This document shows positions 33,192-39,633 of a stretch of 39,633 bases of DNA, in pieces. The stretch comes from Salinibacterium sp. (lineage in GTDB: Bacteria > Actinomycetota > Actinomycetes > Actinomycetales > Microbacteriaceae), in assembly GCA_025351795.1 (NCBI GenBank), contig JANXVG010000061.1, positions 1 through 39,633 of the forward strand, written 5' to 3'. Each line of letters begins with the position of its first letter. The stretch's first letter is position 1. The translations under genes were made by a program, and so were the position numbers. The notes under the pieces are model-generated. The model was given only the letters and a program-made list of their open reading frames with translations. It was not told the DNA's origin and did no database searches.

Positions 33192-34061
33192 GTGGTGAAT
33201 TCCATAGTGAAAGTGTCAGTGCTCAGCACGGGACGCGTGCAGATTCGCCCCGAGCACGTGGAGACTCACCACACACCGATGGCCTGGTGGCTGCTGACGT
33301 CGCGGGTCTGGACCGCGCCGCGACCGATCAACGTGTATGTGATCGAGCACACCGACGGTCTTCTGCTCTTCGATACCGGCCAGGATCGACGGTCGGTTAC
33401 GGATAGCAACTATTTTCCGCCTGGCATTGTCGGGTGGCTCTACAGCCGTCTGGCCCGTTTCACGATTCATGCCGAAGAAACCCTGACCGAAGGCCTGCGT
33501 CGACTCGGATACCTCCCCGACCGCGTAACCAGGGTCGCTCTCTCGCACCTGCATCAGGATCACATTGGTGGGTTAGCGGAGTTACCGAATGCCACGGTCA
33601 TGGTTGACGCCGCCGAATGGGCCGAGCTTGATTCGTCGCTGGCCGAAGTCAAGGGATACCTCACCAAGCACATCAGGCTGACCGGGGTGCAGTGGGAACT
33701 GGTGACCCCAACGACCGTCGACGACGAGTCGGTTGCCCCGTTCACTCACGCCCATGACATCTTCGGAGATGGGAGCTGTCTGCTGCTGCCGACTCCTGGC
33801 CACACCCCGGGGTCATTATCGCTGCTGGTGCGACGGAACGACGCACCTGACCTGCTGCTTGTCGGCGACCTCACTTACGACGTCGATCTGCTGGCTAACG
33901 AGCGGGTACCGGGCGTGGGCGATGCTCGCACGCTCACTCGATCGACGCGGATGGTGCTCGAACTGCAGGACCGGATTCCTGGACTGGTGTTTCTCGCCGC
34001 GCACGATCCTGCCGCCGCGCGAATGCTCGCCGAGGCGAATGAGTCCGTCGCCGGCCGATGA
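33192..34061 (+). CDS. Metallo-beta-lactamase-fold hydrolase, N-acyl homoserine lactonase-like
   Basis: The protein has 289 residues. The metal-binding motif is HLHQDH (His119, His121, Asp123, His124) in LSHLHQDHIGG, followed by LLPTPGHTPGSL, VGDLTYD and FLAAHDP, giving the full dinuclear zinc set. The plan (INVYVIEHTDGLLLFDTG at the N-terminus) matches AiiA-like lactonases and related quorum-quenching or detoxifying hydrolases, but general hydrolase activity is possible. The start is uncertain: GTG 33192, GTG 33195 or later GTG codons are all in frame and none has a good ribosome site. It overlaps the MarR gene (ATGA) and runs opposite to the surrounding fatty-acid genes. Confidence 0.85.
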   Translation: MVNSIVKVSVLSTGRVQIRPEHVETHHTPMAWWLLTSRVWTAPRPINVYVIEHTDGLLLFDTGQDRRSVTDSNYFPPGIVGWLYSRLARFTIHAEETLTEGLRRLGYLPDRVTRVALSHLHQDHIGGLAELPNATVMVDAAEWAELDSSLAEVKGYLTKHIRLTGVQWELVTPTTVDDESVAPFTHAHDIFGDGSCLLLPTPGHTPGSLSLLVRRNDAPDLLLVGDLTYDVDLLANERVPGVGDARTLTRSTRMVLELQDRIPGLVFLAAHDPAAARMLAEANESVAGR

Positions 34062-34534
34062 GGCGCGCCGAGCAGATCCGTTATCTTGTCCTCGCCGTTC
34101 AGCGGGAGGGCAATCGTCAACTCACGTCTGGGCTCAAGCCGCTCGGTGTGACTCCGGCGCAATCTGAAGTGTTGCGCATTCTCGGCGAACACGCCCCCAT
34201 GACGCTGACGGCGCTCGGACGGATGCTCGTGTGCGAGAGCGGCAGCAATCCCAGCAGGTTGGTGGACAAGCTCGTCGACGCCCGGCTTGTGAATCGTGTC
34301 GCCGATGACCAGGATCGGCGTCAGGTGAGCTTGACCCTGACCGCTCACGGCCGTAGCCGAGAGCGAGCCGTAAACGTGATTGAGAACGTCGTGTACTCCG
34401 AACTCGAATCAACATTTGACCGTGTCGACGTCGACGGCCTCATCGGCTACCTCGAATTGCTCGTGCATGGCCGGTCAGCCGGCCGTGCACTCGCGGAACG
34501 CATTGCAGCCGAATCGATTTCCGCACCGATCTAG
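34058..34534 (+). CDS. MarR family transcriptional regulator
   Basis: The protein has 158 residues. The winged helix is read from LGVTPAQSEVLRILGEHAPMTLTALGRML, then SNPSRLVDKLVDARLVNRVADDQDRRQVSLTLTAHG, where the DxRxxxLxLT wing is diagnostic. It is coupled to the lactonase-like gene by an ATGA overlap and probably controls it in response to a small ligand. Its TAG stop and the TAG of the convergent PucR gene share the tetramer CTAG at 34531-34534. Confidence 0.92.
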   Translation: MRRAEQIRYLVLAVQREGNRQLTSGLKPLGVTPAQSEVLRILGEHAPMTLTALGRMLVCESGSNPSRLVDKLVDARLVNRVADDQDRRQVSLTLTAHGRSRERAVNVIENVVYSELESTFDRVDVDGLIGYLELLVHGRSAGRALAERIAAESISAPI

Positions 34535-35715
34535 TGCGTGCGGGCCGCTTCCGGCTCGGCAATTGAGCCGAGGATGAGCGCCGCCTGCAAAATGAGCGCC
34601 TCGCGGGCCCCGGTGGCATCCCAACCGATTACGTCGCTCACCCGTTTGAGGCGATAACGCACCGTATTGGGGTGCACGAATAACTCGCGCGCCGTCGCCT
34701 CAAGCGAACGGCCGTTGTCGAGGTAACACCACAGAGTTGCGAGCAGATCGGTCGAGTGAGCCTTCAGCGGACGGTAGATCTTATTGATCAGGGTCGAGCG
34801 GGCCAGCGGATCTCCGGCAAACGCGCGCTCGGGCAGTAAATCATCGGCGAGCATCGGCCGCGGAGCGTTTCGCCATGCTCGGGCGACAGCGAAGCCCGCG
34901 AGGGCGGCTTTGGCACTCTTGGATGCGTCGACGAGCGTCGGTACTTCGTGGCCAAGCACAAGGTGGCCAGTCCCGAATCCCGGCTCAAGCTGCCCGGCGA
35001 TCTCCAGAAACGGTAGCGGTTTGGTGGCTCCCGAATCCTCAGCGGGATGCGGCTGCGCTCGACCGATCACGAGCACGAGCCGCGAACCCTGTACCCCGAT
35101 CAGCACGTCGGCGTCGAGGTGGCGCGCAGTACGGCGCAGTTGGTCAACATCGAGCATTTTGGGTGCGGTTCCCACGAGCACGCAGACCTCGCCGTGGCCG
35201 TTCCAGCCCAGAGCGGCTATGCGCGATGGCAGTTCATTGTCGTACTCACCGCTCAGTATGGAGTCGACGACGAGCGCCTCGAGCCGGGCATCCCACAGGC
35301 CGCGCGCCTCGGCCGCTCTCGCGTAGACATCCGCTGCTGCGAACGCGATCTCACGTGAGTAGAGCAGAATCGCCTCGCGGATTCCTTCGTCCCGCCCTTT
35401 GACACGCTCCTCGACCACCTCGACGGTGACCCGAATGAGTTGCAGCGTCTGTTGCAGCGACACCGAGCGAAGGAGTTCGCGCGGTGCTGCGCCGAACACA
35501 TCCGCGGCGATCCATGGGGTAGAAGTGGGGTCGTCGAACCAGGAGATGAAGCTCGTGATACCCGCTTGGGCAACCAGACCGACCGCTGACCTCCGACCCG
35601 GAGGCATGTCGCCGTACCAGGGCAGAGTGTCATCAAGGCGTTGGAGCGTCGCCGTCGCAAGCTCGCCCGATATGCTGCGAAGCCAGACGAGCGTCTGCTC
35701 TTTGGTCTTGAGCAC
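34531..35715 (-). CDS. PucR family regulator (FasR-like candidate activator of fatty-acid synthesis)
   Basis: The protein has 394 residues. The C-terminal PucR-type helix-turn-helix is clear: LLATLWCYLDNGRSLEATARELFVHPNTVRYRLKRVSDVIG. The middle contains a GGDEF-like regulatory domain of the CdaR type, and the N-terminal 150 residues are helical. In streptomycetes a protein of this kind next to fabD activates the fabDHPF operon; the same role is inferred here. GTG 35715 lies six bases after the aceE stop, with GGGGAG inside the aceE end, so it is probably cotranscribed with aceE. Confidence 0.88.
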   Translation of the reverse strand: MLKTKEQTLVWLRSISGELATATLQRLDDTLPWYGDMPPGRRSAVGLVAQAGITSFISWFDDPTSTPWIAADVFGAAPRELLRSVSLQQTLQLIRVTVEVVEERVKGRDEGIREAILLYSREIAFAAADVYARAAEARGLWDARLEALVVDSILSGEYDNELPSRIAALGWNGHGEVCVLVGTAPKMLDVDQLRRTARHLDADVLIGVQGSRLVLVIGRAQPHPAEDSGATKPLPFLEIAGQLEPGFGTGHLVLGHEVPTLVDASKSAKAALAGFAVARAWRNAPRPMLADDLLPERAFAGDPLARSTLINKIYRPLKAHSTDLLATLWCYLDNGRSLEATARELFVHPNTVRYRLKRVSDVIGWDATGAREALILQAALILGSIAEPEAARTH

Positions 35716-35721
35716 TGGTGG

Positions 35722-38448
35722 TTAGTTCTCCCCGCCGAGCGACCCCGATGTTCCGGCCGTCACGTCGTGCAGCCGGTACTTCTCGATTGCCTGCGCGGGA
35801 ACGCTGGCGTCGAGTTCTCCGCGCTTCACGAGCGCTTCCAGTGCGCGTACGACCATTGATGGCCCATCGATCTTGAAGAAGCGACGTGCAGCTGCCCGAG
35901 TATCGGAGAAACCGAAGTTGTCGGCGCCGAGCGTTGAGTAATCACCGGGAACAAACTGGCGAATTTGGTCGGGCACCGCGTGCATGAAGTCTGAGACCGC
36001 AATGAACGGGCCGTCACTCCCGGATAGCTTCTGCGTAAGATACGGAACGCGCGCTGGCTCGTTCGGGTAGAGGAAATTGTGTTCCTCGGCAGCAAGGCCG
36101 TCGCGGCGCAGCTCGGTCCACGAGGTCACCGACCAGACATCGGCGGCCACATTCCAGTCCTGGGCGAGCAACTGCTGAGCTTCAAGGGCCCACGGCACTC
36201 CGACGCCCGACGCGAGTAACTGGGCGCGCGGTCCGAGGTTGTGCGCGGCAGACAAATGATAGATGCCCCTCACGACTCCATCGACGTCAAGATTCTCCGG
36301 CTCGACCGGTTGAACGATCGGCTCGTTGTAGACCGTGATGTAGTACATGACATTCGGATCGGGGTGCTGCCCCCCATACATCCGCTCGATGCCAGTGCGC
36401 ACGATGTGGCCGATCTCATACCCGTAGGCGGGGTCGTACGCCACAACGGATGGGTTAGTGGAGGCGATGAGGTGCGAGTGGCCATCAGCGTGCTGTAGGC
36501 CCTCGCCGGTGAGTGTCGTGCGGCCAGCGGTTGCACCGATGATGAACCCGCGAGCCATTTGGTCGCCGGCTGCCCACATGGCGTCGCCGGTGCGCTGGAA
36601 GCCGAACATCGAGTAGAAGACGTAGATCGGAATGAGCGCTTCGCCGTGCGTTGCATATGACGTGCCTGCCGCAGTGAACGCGGCGAACGCACCAGCCTCA
36701 TTGATACCCACGTGAATGATCTGGCCCTGCGGGCTCTCCTTGTAGGCGAGCAATTGCTCGCGGTCGACGGAGGTGTAGTGCTGGCCGGCTGGGTTGTAAA
36801 TCTTGGCGGTGGGGAAGTACGCGTCCATGCCGAACGTGCGAGCCTCATCCGGGATCACCGGCACGATACGGTGGCCGAAGTCCGGCGCCTTCAACAGGTC
36901 TTTGAGGAGGCGAGCGAAGGCCATGGTGGTGGCGATTTCCTGCTTACCAGAGCCCTTCTTCGCGATGTCGTAGGCCGATTCGTCCGGTATCGAGATCGGA
37001 GTGAATCGTGAGCGACGCTCGGGCAGGTAGCCGCCCAGATCGCGGCGACGCTCCTGGAGATACTGGATCGCCTCGTCGTTCTCACCGGGGTGATAGAAAG
37101 GCGGCTGGTACGGATTCGCCTCGAGCACCGCATCTGTGATCGGGATGTGCATGGCGTCGCGAAACGTCTTGAGATTGTCGAGCGTGAGCTTCTTCATTTG
37201 GTGGGTCGCATTGCGGCCCTCAAACGACGGACCGAGTCCGTAGCCCTTGACCGTTTTCGCGAGGATAACGGTGGGCTGGCCTTTGTGTTCCGATGCTGCC
37301 TTGAACGCCGCATAGACCTTGCGGTAGTCGTGCCCGCCGCGCTTGAGCCCCCAGAGTTGGTCGTCGGTATAGTCCTTGACCATCTCGAGCGTGCGCGGGT
37401 CACGTCCGAAGAAATTCTCGCGCACGTACGCACCAGACTCGGCCTTGTAGGTCTGATAGTCGCCGTCGGGCGTGCGGTTCATCAGGTCGCGCAGTGCACC
37501 CTCGGTATCGTTCGCCAGCAGGTCATCCCACTCGCGACCCCACACCACTTTAATGACGTTCCATCCGGCACCGCGGAAGAAACTTTCGAGTTCCTGGATG
37601 ATCTTGCCGTTGCCGCGCACTGGTCCGTCGAGGCGCTGCAGGTTGCAGTTAATAACGAAGTTGAGGTTATCGAGTCCGTCGTTGGCGGCGAGTTGAAGCG
37701 CACCGCGGCTCTCGACCTCGTCCATTTCGCCGTCGCCCAGAAACGCCCAGACTTGTTGGTCGCTCGCATCCGTGATTCCGCGGTTAGTGAGGTAGTGGTT
37801 CGACTGAGCCTGATAGATCGCGTTGATCGGTCCGAGACCCATTGACACGGTCGGAAACTGCCAGAAGTCTTTCATCAGGCGGGGGTGCGGGTAGCTTGAG
37901 AGCCCGCCAGTCGGGTGTGACTTCTCTTGGCGGAATCCGTCGAGTTGGTCGGCGCTCAGGCGTCCTTCGAGGTAGGCGCGGGCGTACATCCCTGGCGAGG
38001 CATGGCCTTGGTAGTACACCTGATCGCCACCGGAGGCGTGATCTTGTCCCCGGAAAAACCAGTTGTGGCCGACCTCATAGAGGGCAGCGGACGACGCGTA
38101 GGTCGAGATGTGGCCGCCGACACCGATTCCGGGCCGCTGTGCGCGGTGCACCGTGATTGCTGCGTTCCAGCGGATCCAGGCGCGGTACTTACGCTCGAGC
38201 TCTTCATTACCGGGGAACGCCGGCTCATTTTCGGGCGCGATGGTGTTGATGTAGTCCGTTGTCGGCACCATCGGCACCCCGAGGTGCAGCTCTTTGGATC
38301 GCTTGAGCAGGCTGAGGATGATCTCCCGACCGCGCTCATGCCCCCGTGACGCGACGAGTGCATCAAGGGAGTCCTGCCATTCGGCGGTCTCTTCCGGATC
38401 CTGATCGGAGTGGGTGACCGAGTATGGATCCTGGTCGTTTACGGACAA
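35722..38448 (-). CDS. aceE: Pyruvate dehydrogenase E1 component, homodimeric
   Basis: The protein has 908 residues, full length for the single-chain AceE type. The thiamine diphosphate motif is [19 protein letters not shown], ending in [33 protein letters not shown] and [14 protein letters not shown] are family blocks. It decarboxylates pyruvate and passes acetyl groups to E2, supplying acetyl-CoA for the fatty-acid genes downstream. The start is a TTG, supported by AGGAAGAGG about six bases upstream and the conserved N-terminus with [15 protein letters not shown]. No E2 or E3 gene is in the window. Confidence 0.97.
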   Translation of the reverse strand: MSVNDQDPYSVTHSDQDPEETAEWQDSLDALVASRGHERGREIILSLLKRSKELHLGVPMVPTTDYINTIAPENEPAFPGNEELERKYRAWIRWNAAITVHRAQRPGIGVGGHISTYASSAALYEVGHNWFFRGQDHASGGDQVYYQGHASPGMYARAYLEGRLSADQLDGFRQEKSHPTGGLSSYPHPRLMKDFWQFPTVSMGLGPINAIYQAQSNHYLTNRGITDASDQQVWAFLGDGEMDEVESRGALQLAANDGLDNLNFVINCNLQRLDGPVRGNGKIIQELESFFRGAGWNVIKVVWGREWDDLLANDTEGALRDLMNRTPDGDYQTYKAESGAYVRENFFGRDPRTLEMVKDYTDDQLWGLKRGGHDYRKVYAAFKAASEHKGQPTVILAKTVKGYGLGPSFEGRNATHQMKKLTLDNLKTFRDAMHIPITDAVLEANPYQPPFYHPGENDEAIQYLQERRRDLGGYLPERRSRFTPISIPDESAYDIAKKGSGKQEIATTMAFARLLKDLLKAPDFGHRIVPVIPDEARTFGMDAYFPTAKIYNPAGQHYTSVDREQLLAYKESPQGQIIHVGINEAGAFAAFTAAGTSYATHGEALIPIYVFYSMFGFQRTGDAMWAAGDQMARGFIIGATAGRTTLTGEGLQHADGHSHLIASTNPSVVAYDPAYGYEIGHIVRTGIERMYGGQHPDPNVMYYITVYNEPIVQPVEPENLDVDGVVRGIYHLSAAHNLGPRAQLLASGVGVPWALEAQQLLAQDWNVAADVWSVTSWTELRRDGLAAEEHNFLYPNEPARVPYLTQKLSGSDGPFIAVSDFMHAVPDQIRQFVPGDYSTLGADNFGFSDTRAAARRFFKIDGPSMVVRALEALVKRGELDASVPAQAIEKYRLHDVTAGTSGSLGGEN

Positions 38449-38633
38449 CGGTGACCTCTTCCTGCATGTAGACAGATCCTGTCCAGCCTTGCACGACCGT
38501 CCGGGTAGGACGTCGTCGTGTGCCTCATACGATATCTAATTCTAGTTGTGCGATTCCTCATGCTCGCGCGCGGGCGTATGATTGCACCTCGTGTTTGCCT
38601 GACGCAAGGCCAGGCACGAAAGGACGCACCAGC
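38449..38633. promoter_or_regulatory. Divergent promoter region of aceE and the peroxiredoxin gene
   Basis: An AT-rich patch at 38524-38549 contains possible -10 elements for both directions (TCTAAT on plus at 38535-38540, TAGAAT on minus). I could not assign convincing -35 partners. A bulged inverted repeat, ACGACCGTCC and GGACGTCGT, lies at about 38493-38516 on the aceE side. Confidence 0.35.
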
Positions 38634-39107
38634 ATGGCTCTGGAGAACGACACCCAGGCACCCGATTTCGAGCTTGCTAACCAGTTTGGCGAGCACATCC
38701 GTCTCGCTGAGTTCCGAGGCAAGAAGCCTGTTGCTCTCGTGTTCTTCCCGCTGGCTTTTTCGAGCACCTGCACGACGGAGCTGTGCGCCCTGCGCGACAA
38801 CCTGTCGCTGTTTGAGCACGCCGGTGTCGAGTTGATCGGAATTTCCGTCGACTCCAAGGCCACCCTGCGCGCCTGGGCCGAGCAAGAGCACTATGACTTC
38901 ACCCTTCTCGCGGACTTCTGGCCACACGGCGACGTGGCGAAAGACTACGGCGTCTTTTTGCAGGAGAAGGGCTATGCCAATCGTGCGACCTTCATGATCG
39001 ACATTCAGGGGTACATCCGCGCGAGCTTGATCACCGCTCCCGGCCAGCCTCGCTCGATTGCCGAATACCAGGAAGCGCTGCAGGAAATTCTTCCCGCGCA
39101 CGTGTAG
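38634..39107 (+). CDS. Peroxiredoxin, AhpE/BCP-like
   Basis: The protein has 157 residues. The active site reads FFPLAFSSTCTTELCALRD: Cys46 is peroxidatic and Cys51, five residues later, matches the resolving cysteine of BCP/PrxQ-type atypical two-cysteine enzymes. The threonine usually found three residues before the peroxidatic cysteine is Ser43, a conservative change. The PLAF stretch is AhpE-like. It reduces hydrogen peroxide or organic hydroperoxides in the cytoplasm. ATG 38634 is preceded by AAAGGA at 12 bases and gives the standard N-terminus. It is divergent from aceE. Confidence 0.93.
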   Translation: MALENDTQAPDFELANQFGEHIRLAEFRGKKPVALVFFPLAFSSTCTTELCALRDNLSLFEHAGVELIGISVDSKATLRAWAEQEHYDFTLLADFWPHGDVAKDYGVFLQEKGYANRATFMIDIQGYIRASLITAPGQPRSIAEYQEALQEILPAHV

Positions 39108-39138
39108 CGATGACCTCGGCGGAGCGCGGGGGATGTGC

Positions 39139-39633
39139 TCAAGTGAGGATATTTACCGCGCGCGAAATCACCAATGCGAGCAGCACGAAACCGGTCATCG
39201 ACTGGTACCCCATGAAGAGCTTCGCGCGAATCGTCATCGGCATGACGTCGGTAGGGCTGAAGGCCATCATGTTGGTGAGCGAGAAGTACGCGTAGTCACC
39301 AAAGGCGGGCTTCCAGCCGATGTTGCCCGGCGCCCCGTCTTCTTGCGGGAAACGAAAATCCATTGGCACGTCGTCTCGCAGATCGGCTGTGCGGCGAGCA
39401 ATCGGACCGCCGCGGTCGAGTTCCCAAAACACGAGCGCGAAGGCGATGACGTTGGTCACCCACACTTGAAGTGCTGTGACGAGCACCTCCGGCCCTTTCA
39501 CTTGCCCGTTCAATAGCAGTGCGAGAGTGAAGACGAGAGTCACCTGATTCACGGCGGTCAGCAGCATGGCGATACTGATCGACAGCCACCGCGACCAGGT
39601 CGTCTCACGCGAGAGCCGATGCGGGTTGAGGAT
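39139..39633 (-). CDS. Membrane protein, DUF1345/ion-channel-like, partial (5' end outside window)
   Basis: The frame runs 164 codons from its stop to the window edge without interruption, so the N-terminus is missing. Visible are two hydrophobic spans (AMLLTAVNQVTLVFTLALLL and VWVTNVIAFALVFWELD), a hydrophilic loop with DFRFPQEDG, then FGDYAYFSLTNMMAFSPTDV followed by a final span. The DYxYFS-T...F-P-TDV segment resembles the pore-like part of DUF1345 and ion-channel domains. The first ATG at 39567 is internal to the hydrophobic region and unlikely to be the true start. Function unknown. Confidence 0.72.
   Translation of the reverse strand: MLNPHRLSRETTWSRWLSISIAMLLTAVNQVTLVFTLALLLNGQVKGPEVLVTALQVWVTNVIAFALVFWELDRGGPIARRTADLRDDVPMDFRFPQEDGAPGNIGWKPAFGDYAYFSLTNMMAFSPTDVMPMTIRAKLFMGYQSMTGFVLLALVISRAVNILT

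Noticed and set aside
34531-34534. Shared CTAG containing the stop codons of both convergent genes as a functional site.
   Set aside because: TAG on both strands automatically forms CTAG when genes end face to face; it shows tight packing but needs no special function.
1-39633. tRNA, rRNA, CRISPR, insertion-sequence, prophage or plasmid features.
   Set aside because: No cloverleaf, spaced identical repeat array, transposase, integrase or replication gene was recognised on either strand.

Overview
The window looks like a chromosomal segment of a high-GC actinobacterium, most likely of the family Microbacteriaceae. The main reasons are a homodimeric AceE followed directly by a PucR-type (FasR-like) regulator and a fabD-fabH-acpP-fabF cluster, a DUF3145 gene, an actinobacterial family A DNA polymerase-like gene, frequent GTG starts, and dense use of the hexamer GGATGC/GCATCC. 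The taxon is inferred from gene content only; no rRNA or tRNA gene was found.

Layout. Bases 43-11000 hold ordinary genes: a 1232-residue zinc-ribbon membrane protein, a glutathione peroxidase-type thiol peroxidase, a CoA-transferase family III protein, a DUF1684 protein, a polymerase A-like protein, a PadR regulator, a GT4 glycosyltransferase, DUF3145 and a 57-residue acidic protein.

Bases 11011-28275 form one sugar-catabolic locus built around alpha-mannosides. On the minus strand, pfkB kinase, manA, a DUF4432 mutarotase-like gene, a GH38 alpha-mannosidase and a LacI regulator are joined by GTGA/ATGA overlaps. Divergently, on the plus strand, come a DhnA-type class I aldolase, a Gfo/Idh/MocA dehydrogenase, a ROK regulator, an ABC importer (binding lipoprotein and two permeases, no ATPase) and a second GH38 enzyme. 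A perfect 12-bp palindrome in the divergent intergenic region overlaps both predicted promoters and is a good candidate for the LacI operator. The model is import of intact mannosides, cytoplasmic hydrolysis by two GH38 enzymes, isomerisation by ManA, then kinase plus aldolase cleavage. The dehydrogenase suggests that the true substrate is a modified or unusual mannoside.

Bases 28276-28620 are a repeat-rich noncoding island with a perfect 54-bp palindrome. Bases 28621-38448 are the fatty-acid and pyruvate region on the minus strand: aceE, pucR, fabD, fabH, acpP, fabF and an HSL-type esterase. A plus-strand pair (metallo-beta-lactamase-fold lactonase-like enzyme plus MarR regulator) sits between pucR and fabD. 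The window ends with a peroxiredoxin and a membrane protein cut by the edge.

No insertion sequence, CRISPR array, riboswitch or prophage gene was recognised. All family calls come from reading motifs, not from database searches.
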